Below are positions 26,785-34,897 of a DNA stretch of 64,000 nucleotides, piece by piece; the first letter of the stretch is position 1; every line of letters begins with the position of its first letter. The notes under the pieces were generated by a model, which worked only from the letters and a program-made list of their open reading frames with translations, was not told the DNA's origin and searched no databases. Where the stretch lies: the NCBI RefSeq assembly GCF_035938995.1, contig NZ_DASZGI010000329.1, positions 57,555 to 121,554 of the forward strand, read 5' to 3'. The stretch is from DASZGI01 sp035938995 (GTDB lineage Bacteria > Actinomycetota > Actinomycetes > Streptomycetales > Catenulisporaceae). Position numbers and translations under genes: made by a program.

Positions 26785-28161
26785 GTGGGCATAGCGCGGC
26801 GCAAAGGGCTGAACCTGTGCGCGTTCGCCGCCGCGGTGGCGCTGGCGGCCGGGACCACCGCGTGCGGCGGAAGCGGCGGCGGGTCGGGGAGCGACAAGAC
26901 TCTGACGATGTGGACGTTCAAGCAGACCCATGTCAAGGCTCTGGAGGAGGCCGCGGCCGCCTTCAAGGCGAAGACCGGGATCACCGTGAACATCACGGCC
27001 TTCACCCCGGACGCGACCTTCACCAGCAAGGTCCAGAGCGCGGCGGCCACCCACACCGTCGCCGACGTGATCGAGGACCACGCGGGCGGCGAGGACTTCG
27101 TCTTCGGCGGAGCCGGCATCCTCACCGACCTCTCCTCCAGCGTGGACGCCGCGTGGAAGGCCCGCTTCCTCAACGGCACCGCGGACACCGGCCTGGTGAC
27201 AGACAACGTGTATCAGGCTTCGCTCAAGCCGAAGGCCACCGACCCCGGGGTGAAGAAGGGCCAGCTGTTCAGCGTCCCGTTCACCGCGGGCACCTTCGGC
27301 ATCATCTACGCCAACAAGACAGAACTCCGGGCCGCCGGGATCGACCCGACCACGCCCCCGAAGACCTGGGAAGGCCTGATCTCCTGGATCAAGGCCACGC
27401 ACGACAAGGACCCGCAGGCCGGCGGCATCACGCTGGGCCTGAACGTCTCCTCCACCGGGCTGGACTGGGCGCTCGAACCGCTCGCCTACGCCTACCTCGG
27501 CAAGAGCGCGTACCAGGCGCTCTTCGGCAAGGACGCCTCGGTCGCTTGGGGCAGCCCGAACGGCCAGAAGGCGCTCGAGCTCTACAACGATCTGACTCCG
27601 TACTGGACGCCGGGCAGCCAGACCCTCGGCATCGACGACGCGGACCGCGCGTTCGCCCAGGGCAAATCGGCCTTCGACATCGGCGGCACGTTCACCATGG
27701 CCGCGATCCAGCAGGACGGCATGAGCCCGGGCAACATCGTGGCCTTCGGCATCCCGGCACCCGGCGACGGAGCCGTCAGCGAGCTGAAACTCGCCCCGAT
27801 CGCGCTGACCGGGCTGTCGATCTCGTCGCAGTCCAAGAACCAGTCCGCCGACCTGCAGTGGATCGACTTCCTGACCACTCAAGCCCAGGCCGGCGCGTTC
27901 GCCCAGGCCTCATACGACCTGCCGGCCACCGACCTGGGCGCGAACTCGGCCACGCTGGTCGGGCCGAATCTCAGCTCCCTGGAGGCCGTCTTCGGCACCG
28001 GCGACACCGCCTACAACCCCGGCGACACCACCTTCATGGGCCCGACCTGGGACATCACACAGGCGGGCGACCTCGTCGTGCAGATGTCCCCGCTCAAACA
28101 GCAGAGCCCTGCGTCCACCAACGCGAAGCTCGGCGCGTTCACAGCCAACACCTGGAAGTGA
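26785..28161 (+). CDS. ABC sugar transporter substrate-binding lipoprotein
   Basis: 458 residues, extracytoplasmic family-1 solute-binding protein. Signal peptide RRKGLNLCAFAAAVALAAGTT ending at a lipobox-like TTAC-G, so Cys is probably lipidated. Then TLTMWTFKQTHVKALEEAA, LFSVPFTAGTFGIIYANK and FDIGGTFTMAAIQQDGM. The GTG at 26785 follows AAGGGAGG; an in-frame ATG at 26707 lies inside the -10 hexamer and is rejected. First gene of a six-gene plus-strand operon; no ATPase gene is present, so a shared MsiK-type ATPase elsewhere is likely. Confidence 0.9.
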   Translation: MGIARRKGLNLCAFAAAVALAAGTTACGGSGGGSGSDKTLTMWTFKQTHVKALEEAAAAFKAKTGITVNITAFTPDATFTSKVQSAAATHTVADVIEDHAGGEDFVFGGAGILTDLSSSVDAAWKARFLNGTADTGLVTDNVYQASLKPKATDPGVKKGQLFSVPFTAGTFGIIYANKTELRAAGIDPTTPPKTWEGLISWIKATHDKDPQAGGITLGLNVSSTGLDWALEPLAYAYLGKSAYQALFGKDASVAWGSPNGQKALELYNDLTPYWTPGSQTLGIDDADRAFAQGKSAFDIGGTFTMAAIQQDGMSPGNIVAFGIPAPGDGAVSELKLAPIALTGLSISSQSKNQSADLQWIDFLTTQAQAGAFAQASYDLPATDLGANSATLVGPNLSSLEAVFGTGDTAYNPGDTTFMGPTWDITQAGDLVVQMSPLKQQSPASTNAKLGAFTANTWK

Positions 28162-28164
28162 CGC

Positions 28165-28239
28165 TGTGCTGCATGTGGCTGTGCTGTATCTGACTGCGCT
28201 GCATGTGACTGCGCTGCACCTGCCTGTGTTGGACGTGGC
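28165..28239 (+). repeat. Five imperfect 15-bp tandem repeats in an operon spacer
   Basis: Units at 28165, 28180, 28195, 28210 and 28225, each starting TGTG or TGCG and of the form TGYGCTGCATGTGRC. They fill nearly all of the 81-base spacer between the binding-protein and first permease genes. Neither flanking protein reads through them. Confidence 0.75.
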
Positions 28240-28242
28240 GCG

Positions 28243-29220
28243 GTGACGTCGGCCACCGTCACCGCTCCCGCCCCGCAGGACAAGCCGGAATCGTCCGCCG
28301 CTGCCGCCTCAGGGCGTCGGCGGCGGAGGACGCGGGAGGCGCTGACCGGATACGCGTTCGTCCTGCCGGCCGTCGCCCTGTTCGCTGTCATGGGTCTGTA
28401 CACCGTCGGCTACGGCCTCGCGCTCAGCTTCGCCCGGTGGAACGGGTTCACCCCGAACTGGACCTGGGTCGGTGTCGGCAACTACCTCGACCTGCTCTAC
28501 CGCGACCCGATCCTGGCCCCCGAGACCCGCGACGACGCCGTGCGCACCCTCGTGGTGATGGTCGCGGTGCCGGCGCTGACGATCCTCGGCGGCTTCCCGC
28601 TCGCGGTCGCCCTGCACCGCATCAGGTTCCTGCGCTCGATGTTCCGCACGGTGTTCTTCCTGCCGAACGTGACCGCGGGCATCGCGGTGTTCTACGCCTG
28701 GACCTACGTCCTGCAGCCGAGCGGATCGCTCAACTACATCCTGCGGCACCTCGGGCTCGGATCCCTCGCCCAGCCGCAGGGATTCCTGGGCAACCCGGCC
28801 ACCGCGCTGCCGACGCTGATCGTGGTGATGGCCTGGAGTGCGATCCCGGTCGCGATGATCCTCTATCTGACCGGGATCCAGGCGATCGACCCGTCACTGC
28901 TCGACGCGGCGCGCACCGACGGCGCGGGCGAACTGCGCACGATGACCGCGGTCGTCTGGCCGCTGCTGCGCCCGATCACCGCCGCCGTGATCCTGCTGAA
29001 CATGCGCGACGCGCTGCAGGGCTTCCAGATCTTCCTGATCATGACGAACGGCGGCCCCGGCGGACACACCGAGGTGCTCGGACTCGAGGCCTACAACCTG
29101 GCCTTCTTCGACGGCCTCAAGCCCACGCTCGGGCTGTCCAGCGCCCTGGGCTGGATGCTGTTCGTGGTGGCGCTGCTGCTCGCGGGCGTCAACATCAGGA
29201 TGCTGCGGAGCCGCACGTGA
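28243..29220 (+). CDS. ABC sugar permease, MalF/UgpA-type
   Basis: 325 residues with a basic N-terminus (GRRRRRTREALTG) and six membrane segments. The EAA loop for ATPase contact is LLDAARTDGAGELRTMTAVV near residue 225. Family role: inner of two permease subunits forming the sugar channel. GTG start lies 3 bases past the 15-bp repeats; the ribosome site is weak (GGACGTGG in the last repeat unit), so the repeats may influence its expression. GTGA overlap with the next gene. Confidence 0.9.
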   Translation: MTSATVTAPAPQDKPESSAAAASGRRRRRTREALTGYAFVLPAVALFAVMGLYTVGYGLALSFARWNGFTPNWTWVGVGNYLDLLYRDPILAPETRDDAVRTLVVMVAVPALTILGGFPLAVALHRIRFLRSMFRTVFFLPNVTAGIAVFYAWTYVLQPSGSLNYILRHLGLGSLAQPQGFLGNPATALPTLIVVMAWSAIPVAMILYLTGIQAIDPSLLDAARTDGAGELRTMTAVVWPLLRPITAAVILLNMRDALQGFQIFLIMTNGGPGGHTEVLGLEAYNLAFFDGLKPTLGLSSALGWMLFVVALLLAGVNIRMLRSRT

Positions 29221-30122
29221 CCGCCTCGACCTCGACCCTCGCCGGTACGGCCGCGACGCTGGGGGACCGCACCGTGCGCCGTGCTCCGCTTGTGCGCAGT
29301 GCCCCCGGCCGGACCGCCCGCACCATCACCTACCTCATGCTGGCCGTCTACGCGGTGATCAGCCTTTATCCGTTCGCGCTGATGGTCTCCGGCGCGCTCA
29401 AGGACGACAAGGAGATCCTGCTCGACGGACACCTGATCCCGCACCATCCGACGCTCTCGACACTCGGCCGCACCTGGAGCGAGCTGGACTTCCTTCGGTA
29501 CTTCGGCAACAGCTTGGAGGTCACCGGGTTCACCACGCTCGGCGTCGTGGCGATCTACTCGCTGGCCGGCTACGCGTTCGCCGTGCTGCGTTTCCCCGGC
29601 CGCAGAGCGCTGTACGGGCTCTTCATCTCGCTGCTGTTCGTCCCCGGCATCACGGTCCTGCTGCCAGTGGTCATCCTTCAGCAGAAGCTCGGCATCCTCG
29701 GCACGCACCTGGGCATCATCCTGCCCTTCATCAACGGCACCGCTCCGCTGTCGATCCTCCTGCTCACCAACGCCTTCCGCAGCGTGCCGACGGAACTGCG
29801 CGAGTCGGCACGCTGCGACGGCGCCGGGGAACTGCGCACCTTCCGGTCGATCTACCTGCCCGCGTGCCGCCCGGCCCTCGTCGCCGTCAGCCTGCTGACG
29901 GCGATCCCGACGTGGAACGAGTACGTGCTCACCCGGGTCTCGCTGAACGATCCGAGCACGTACACGCTGCCGATCGCGTTGCAGAACCTGAATTCGACCG
30001 TCTCGCCGCAGCAGAACGTGCTCATGGCGGCATCGCTGATCATCGTGATCCCGGTGGTGATCCTTTTCGTGCTACTCCAACGCTACTTCGTCAACGGCCT
30101 GCAGGGCGCGGTGAAGGGATGA
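29217..30122 (+). CDS. ABC sugar permease, MalG/UgpE-type
   Basis: 301 residues and six membrane segments (ITYLMLAVYAVISLYPFALM near the start). EAA loop: ELRESARCDGAGELRTFRSI. Its GTG overlaps the stop of the first permease (29217-29220). It pairs with that protein to form the heterodimeric channel. Confidence 0.9.
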   Translation: MTASTSTLAGTAATLGDRTVRRAPLVRSAPGRTARTITYLMLAVYAVISLYPFALMVSGALKDDKEILLDGHLIPHHPTLSTLGRTWSELDFLRYFGNSLEVTGFTTLGVVAIYSLAGYAFAVLRFPGRRALYGLFISLLFVPGITVLLPVVILQQKLGILGTHLGIILPFINGTAPLSILLLTNAFRSVPTELRESARCDGAGELRTFRSIYLPACRPALVAVSLLTAIPTWNEYVLTRVSLNDPSTYTLPIALQNLNSTVSPQQNVLMAASLIIVIPVVILFVLLQRYFVNGLQGAVKG

Positions 30123-30126
30123 GGGC

Positions 30127-30996
30127 GTGAAGGTACTGGTCACCGGCGCGGGCGGGGTGCTCGGGCGCGAGGTGGTGGCGCGACTGGCCGCCGACGGCCA
30201 CGCGGTGCGCGCGCACGACCGCGTCACCCTGCCGCGGCAGGCCGCGGACCTGGCCAGCGAGGTCGTCGTCGGCGACCTGCGCGACGGCGGCGCGCTGGAG
30301 GAAGCGCTCACGGGCGTCGACGCCGTCGTCCACGCCGCGGCCTATCCCTCGCCGAACGCGGCGTCCGAGGCGGACGTGTTCGCCAACAACGTCGAAGCCT
30401 CCTACCAGGTGCTCGGCGCCGCGGGGTTGGCCGGGATCGGGCGCGTCGTCAACATCTCGAGCCTTTCCGCGGTGGGCCTGGCCTGGTCCCAGCACGATTC
30501 ATCGCCGCTCAGCGTGCCGCTCACCGAGGAGCATCCTTACATCGGCGATGATGTCTACGGCCTGTCGAAGTACGTCGGCGAGCAGATCGCGGCGACCGCG
30601 AGCAGGCGCTGGCGGATGACGGTGGTGAGCCTGCGCTTCCCTTTTCTTGGAACCGGCCAGCGGCTGCGCACTCACCTGTCGTTCATCCACGCGGACCCCG
30701 GCCGGGACCGCGGGTCGCTGTGGGGCTGGCTTGACTCGCGCGACGCGGCGCGGGCCGTCGAGGCCTCGCTGACGTGCGAGCTGTCCGGCCACGTCCTGCT
30801 CAACGTCGCCGCCCCGGATACGACGTCGCTGGTACCGACCGCGGAGCTGCTGCGCCGGTACCACCCCAGCACCCGGATCGACATGCCGCTGGACGGTTTC
30901 GCGACTCCGATCTCGACCCGCCGCAGCACCGAGTTGCTCGGCTTCACCCCGATCCACACGTGGCGCAGCCCGGAGGCGAGCGATGACGGACGCTGA
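30127..30996 (+). CDS. NAD-dependent epimerase/dehydratase (extended SDR)
   Basis: 289 residues. NAD-binding VLVTGAGGVLGREVV at the start, VHAAAYPSP, NISSLSA and the catalytic YGLSKYVGE (YxxxK). Such enzymes epimerise nucleotide sugars or, as in uronate dehydrogenases, oxidise free sugar acids. The catabolic neighbours favour the second, but the sequence alone does not decide. GTG start 4 bases after the permease stop. Confidence 0.82.
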   Translation: MKVLVTGAGGVLGREVVARLAADGHAVRAHDRVTLPRQAADLASEVVVGDLRDGGALEEALTGVDAVVHAAAYPSPNAASEADVFANNVEASYQVLGAAGLAGIGRVVNISSLSAVGLAWSQHDSSPLSVPLTEEHPYIGDDVYGLSKYVGEQIAATASRRWRMTVVSLRFPFLGTGQRLRTHLSFIHADPGRDRGSLWGWLDSRDAARAVEASLTCELSGHVLLNVAAPDTTSLVPTAELLRRYHPSTRIDMPLDGFATPISTRRSTELLGFTPIHTWRSPEASDDGR

Positions 30997-31717
30997 CTTT
31001 GTCGCGGATGCGGACATTGACACTCTTCCCGACACCGAAGGCGCTGAATTGGCCATCCCGCGCGGCAAGACCGCGCTCGTGGTGCGCGGTGGCTGGGAAG
31101 GCCACAGCCCCGTCGCCGCGAGCGACCGCTACGCCGCCGAACTCGAGAAGCTCGGCTACCAGGTCACCACGTCGCAGGCCCTGGACAGCTACCTCGACGC
31201 CGCAGCGCTCGCCCGAACGGACCTGATCGTGCAGTGCTGGACCCAGGGCACGATCACCAACGAGCAGCTGGCCGGGCTTTGGGCCGCCGTGCGCGCGGGC
31301 ACCGGACTCGCCGGGTGGCATGGCGGGATCGTGGACTCGTTCCGTACCGCGCCCCGCTACCAGCTGATCACCGGCGGCCAGTTCGTCCACCATCCGCGTG
31401 AGTTCGTCGAGTACACGGTCCGCCCCGCGCCCGGGCGGGAAGCGCATCCCATCGTCGCCGGCCTGACCGCATACCGCGCGCACACCGAGCAGTACTACGT
31501 CCACGTCGACCCCACCGTCGACGTGCTCGCCGTCACGGACTTCGTGGAGGACCCCGAGATGCCGGAAGCCGTGGGCAAGGTGATGCCGGTGGTCTGGACC
31601 CGTGAGTGGGGCGCCGGTCGTGTCTTTGTCACCACCCTTGGGCACAAGCTGGACGACCTGGAAGTGCCGCAAACCCACGAGACAATAATGCGGGGGCTGA
31701 TATGGGCGACGCGCTGA
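30983..31717 (+). CDS. ThuA-like domain protein
   Basis: 244 residues. ThuA family, a class-I-glutamine-amidotransferase-like fold: TALVVRGGWEGHSPVAASDR, GLAGWHGGIVDSFR, GGQFVHHPREF, RVFVTTLGHKLDDL. Known members occur in trehalose and related disaccharide catabolism beside Gfo/Idh/MocA dehydrogenases; the precise reaction is not settled. It overlaps the epimerase gene by 14 bases and the next gene by 16. GGAGG lies 7 bases before the ATG. Confidence 0.85.
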   Translation: MTDADFVADADIDTLPDTEGAELAIPRGKTALVVRGGWEGHSPVAASDRYAAELEKLGYQVTTSQALDSYLDAAALARTDLIVQCWTQGTITNEQLAGLWAAVRAGTGLAGWHGGIVDSFRTAPRYQLITGGQFVHHPREFVEYTVRPAPGREAHPIVAGLTAYRAHTEQYYVHVDPTVDVLAVTDFVEDPEMPEAVGKVMPVVWTREWGAGRVFVTTLGHKLDDLEVPQTHETIMRGLIWATR

Positions 31718-32802
31718 GGGTGGGCCTGGTCGGTGCGGGTCAGATCAGCGGCGCCTATCTGAGTACCCTGCCGCGACTCCCAGGCGTCGTGCTGACGAAG
31801 GTCGCCGACCTCGACTCAGATCGGGCCGTGGCCGCCGCCGCACGAGTCCCGGAGGCCGTGGCGGTCACTCCAGATGAGCTGTTCGCCGCCGACGACGTGG
31901 ACCTGGTCCTCAATCTGACGGTTCCGAAGGCCCATGCACAGGTCGCACTTGCCGCGATCGCCGAGGGCAAGCACGTGTATGGCGAGAAACCGCTCGCCGC
32001 CGACACCGGCCAGGCCAAGGCTCTGCTGAACGCGGCCGGTCAGGCGGGCGTGCGCATCGGGTGCGCGCCGGACACAGTGCTGGGCACTGGGATCCAGACC
32101 GCGCGGGCCGCTCTCGATGCGGGCGAGATCGGCCGCCCCGTCGCCGCGACCGCCTTCATGACGACGCCGGGACACGAGCGTTGGCACCCGGCACCGGAGT
32201 TCTACTACCGGTCCGGCGGCGGCCCGCTGCTGGATATGGGCCCTTACTACTTGACCGCGCTCGTCACCCTGCTGGGTCCGGTGCGCCGGGTCGTCGGCAT
32301 GTCCGCGGCGCCGCAGAAGACACGCGTGATCGGCAGCGGAGCGCGTGCGGGAACCCGCTTCCCCGTGGAGGTGGACACCCACGTGACCGGCGTCTTCGAA
32401 CACGCCGACGGTGTTCTCTGTACCTTGATGATGAGCTTCGACGTCTGGCAGGCGAATCTGCCCCGCATCGAGGTCTACGGCACCCACGGCAGCCTCTCCG
32501 TCCCCGACCCGAACGGGTTCGACGGCACGGTGGCGATCTCGCACCCGGGCCGCGACGGATGGACCGAGCTGCCCAAGTACGGCGGATACGCAGACGCGGC
32601 CCGCGGCTTCGGCCTGGCGGACATGGCGCGGGCGATCGCCGACGGCACCGCCCACCGCGCAAACGGCGAACTCGCCTACCACGTGCTCGACGTGATGGAA
32701 TCCCTGCTGGTCTCGGCGCAAGTCGGTTTAGCCGTGGACGTCGCAAGCACCTGCGCCCGGCCAGCCCCCGTACCGCTGGGTGCCCGGCCTGACGAAGCCT
32801 AA
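31702..32802 (+). CDS. Gfo/Idh/MocA-family sugar oxidoreductase
   Basis: 366 residues. N-terminal Rossmann fold (RVGLVGAGQISGAYL), the family signature HVYGEKPLAAD near residue 95, and GPLLDMGPYYLTALVTLLGP with the conserved DxGxY-type active-site region. NAD(P)-dependent sugar dehydrogenase or keto-reductase. GGGGG lies shortly before the ATG at 31702. Last gene of the importer operon; together with ThuA it suggests oxidation at C3 of a glycoside or sugar alcohol. Confidence 0.87.
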   Translation: MGDALRVGLVGAGQISGAYLSTLPRLPGVVLTKVADLDSDRAVAAAARVPEAVAVTPDELFAADDVDLVLNLTVPKAHAQVALAAIAEGKHVYGEKPLAADTGQAKALLNAAGQAGVRIGCAPDTVLGTGIQTARAALDAGEIGRPVAATAFMTTPGHERWHPAPEFYYRSGGGPLLDMGPYYLTALVTLLGPVRRVVGMSAAPQKTRVIGSGARAGTRFPVEVDTHVTGVFEHADGVLCTLMMSFDVWQANLPRIEVYGTHGSLSVPDPNGFDGTVAISHPGRDGWTELPKYGGYADAARGFGLADMARAIADGTAHRANGELAYHVLDVMESLLVSAQVGLAVDVASTCARPAPVPLGARPDEA

Positions 32803-32939
32803 GCCGTCGCCCCCAGGCGGAGCCCACGCCTAGAATGAAATAAGGCCCCTGCTGCCGCGCTACCCGGCCGCGACTTCGACTTGGGCACCGGCATCGCCGA
32901 GCGAGTCCGGCATGATGTGTCCCGGAGCGGTCTTTGGGG

Positions 32940-33683
32940 CTACGCGTCTCCGGCGAGGATGCGCTCCTGAAGATCGCGTAGCTCAGGCCCCGGCTCGATG
33001 CCCAGCTGGCCGACCAGCACCTGGCGCGCGTCGTGATAGGCCGCCAACGCCTCGGCCCGGCGGCCGGTGCCGGCCAGAGCCAGCATCAGCTGGGCGTGGA
33101 AGCGTTCGCGCAGGGGGTGCTCGCCGACGAGGGCGCGGAGTTCCGGGACCAGCTGGTCGTGGCGCTGCATCTGCAGGTTGGCCTCGATGAGCCATTCGAG
33201 TACTTGTATCCGCTCTTGTTCGAGACGTGGAATCCATGCGTCCCGCAGTCCTTCGCTGCGCACGTCCACCAGCGGCGTGCCGCGCCATAGGGCCAGCGCC
33301 TCGGATGCGGTTCTCGCGGCGTCCGGCCAGGCTTGGTTGCGGATCGCGGCGCCGCAGTTGTGGCGCAGCGCCTGGAACTCGAGCACGTCGAGCTCCGATG
33401 ACGCGATCTTGATCAAGTAGCCCGGATCACGCACGGTGATGCGGGTCCCGGCATCGGGCTCCAGCGTGCGGCGCAGGCGCAGCACGTGGCCGCGAAGCGT
33501 CGTCGGCGCACCCGGTGGGGGTGCGCCGTCCCATACCGCGTCGGCCAACGCGTCGAGCGAGACCGGTTCGTTGGCGCGCAGCAGGAGCGCGGCCAGCAAC
33601 GCTCGAAGACGCGCGCCGCCGACGGCCACCTGTTTGCCCGCGTCGCGCACGAAAACCAGCGGACCCAAAAGTGCAAACCGCAT
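32940..33683 (-). CDS. SARP-family transcriptional activator
   Basis: 247 residues, the small SARP size. OmpR-type winged helix at about 1-92 (LRALLAALLLRANEPVSLDAL, LRGHVLRLRRTLEPDAG, GYLIKI), then a bacterial transcriptional activation domain at about 97-243 (LDVLEFQALRH, RLEQERIQVLEWLIEANLQ, LQERI). SARPs bind heptameric direct repeats and recruit RNA polymerase, usually for antibiotic genes. No biosynthetic cluster is adjacent, so its target is unknown. GGGGTG precedes the ATG. Confidence 0.87.
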   Translation of the reverse strand: MRFALLGPLVFVRDAGKQVAVGGARLRALLAALLLRANEPVSLDALADAVWDGAPPPGAPTTLRGHVLRLRRTLEPDAGTRITVRDPGYLIKIASSELDVLEFQALRHNCGAAIRNQAWPDAARTASEALALWRGTPLVDVRSEGLRDAWIPRLEQERIQVLEWLIEANLQMQRHDQLVPELRALVGEHPLRERFHAQLMLALAGTGRRAEALAAYHDARQVLVGQLGIEPGPELRDLQERILAGDA

Positions 33684-33901
33684 GTTTCACCCCGTATCGG
33701 ACCATCCCCGAACCTGTCGAAGAGCTCGATGACAGGTGGCCCTGGACCGATGCTACGCGATCGCACGGGAATAGAACGCGAATCGAACGCCGGTGCCGCA
33801 GAGTTCTGACGCGGTCCCCGGGGATGCGAGCGGCGGTCGTCGCTCGATCGTCGGGGTCGCCGCAGGAACTCAGGCAAGCACGGAACAGGAAGGCATTCCT
33901 C

Positions 33902-34507
33902 ATGAAGCTGGGCCGTATCGCGGCGCCGATGGCCGCACTGGTCACCGCCGCCGCCGGGTCTCTCGCCGTCATCCCCGCCGCTTCCGCCGACAGCGTCTCG
34001 GCAGCGCAGCCCACCGCGCAGCACGCGGTCGCGCATGTCGGAAACCTGACCGCGCCCGCGGTCACTCCGGCCGTCAAGGCCAAGCTCGCCGCCGGCAGGA
34101 GCATCTGTTACGCCGCGCACGTGCAGAACATCGGCTGGCAGAGCTGGGTGTGTGACGGCCAGATCGCCGGCACCACCGGTCAGAGCCTGCGCATGGAGGC
34201 GCTCGCCATCATCACCTCCGGCACCGGCGGCATCTGCGCACAAGCGCACGTGCAGAACATCGGCTGGATGGGCGTGGACTGCGAGCCCGACGGTTCCGAA
34301 GCCCTCGTCGGCACCACCGGTGAGAGCCTGCGCATGGAGGCGCTGTTCCTGGCGCCCAACACGTCCCCGGGTTCGATCTGCGCGGACGCGCACGTGCAGA
34401 ACATCGGCTGGCAGGGAGTGGTCTGCAACGACGGCGCCTGGGGCGGGCTCGAAGTCGGCACCACCGGTCAGAGCCTGCGTATGGAAGCCATCACCATCAC
34501 CGTCTGA
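33902..34507 (+). CDS. Secreted protein with three ChW repeats
   Basis: 201 residues. Signal peptide (KLGRIAAPMAALVTAAAGS, cleavage after about residue 30), a linker, then three repeats of about 44 residues, each with AHVQNIGW and GTTG[QE]SLRMEA. This is the clostridial hydrophobic W (ChW) module, proposed to mediate extracellular protein or surface binding. No catalytic domain is present. AGGAAGG precedes the ATG. Divergent from the SARP gene, with which it may be co-regulated. Confidence 0.85.
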   Translation: MKLGRIAAPMAALVTAAAGSLAVIPAASADSVSAAQPTAQHAVAHVGNLTAPAVTPAVKAKLAAGRSICYAAHVQNIGWQSWVCDGQIAGTTGQSLRMEALAIITSGTGGICAQAHVQNIGWMGVDCEPDGSEALVGTTGESLRMEALFLAPNTSPGSICADAHVQNIGWQGVVCNDGAWGGLEVGTTGQSLRMEAITITV

Positions 34508-34897
34508 TCCGCTGAGCGTCGCGTCTGGCGTCACCGCGCCGGGTCGCAATGTGCGGATCTCATAAAGTGGCTTGCGCGTTCTCGATCTTCTGAGAACGCG
34601 CAAGCCACTTTGCTGCGGCACACGCTGGATCTCGCGGGTGCGAGACCTGAGACACCGGCCCGAACGGCACCGACGGCCGACGCCAACCGCTCACTGCGAT
34701 CGGCGCCGGCCCGTCGTGCTGTCCGCATGATGAATCCTGCCGTCTTCACAAACGCGGCTAGAGGAACCACCGCCCTCGGTGCTGCGTGCACGTTGCACGC
34801 TCGTTGCCGCCTATGTCTGCGATCTCAACTACTATCGCTGCTCGGGCAAACTCGACGGCGGACCCGCCTCGCCGTTGCACACTCGCGGGGGTCAGCG
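34508..34897. other. Intergenic region with terminator and NB-ARC gene promoter
   Basis: 390 bases. The hairpin at 34564-34611 ends the ChW transcript. The remaining ~285 bases must hold the promoter of the NB-ARC regulator; I see no convincing -10/-35 pair or conserved RNA. Confidence 0.4.
34564..34611 (+). terminator. Perfect 20-bp hairpin after ChW gene
   Basis: 20-bp arms (34564-34583 and 34592-34611) pair without mismatch over an 8-base loop, 57 bases past the ChW stop. The arms begin AAAG and end CTTT, giving a bidirectional terminator look. Confidence 0.75.

Noticed and set aside
28165..28239. CRISPR-like short repeats
   Set aside because: Units are contiguous 15-mers without spacers, and no cas genes are nearby.
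34610..34897. N-terminal extension of the NB-ARC regulator to 34610
   Set aside because: The extra residues are not family-like and begin inside the terminator hairpin; the Met at 34898 has an Xre domain directly after it.
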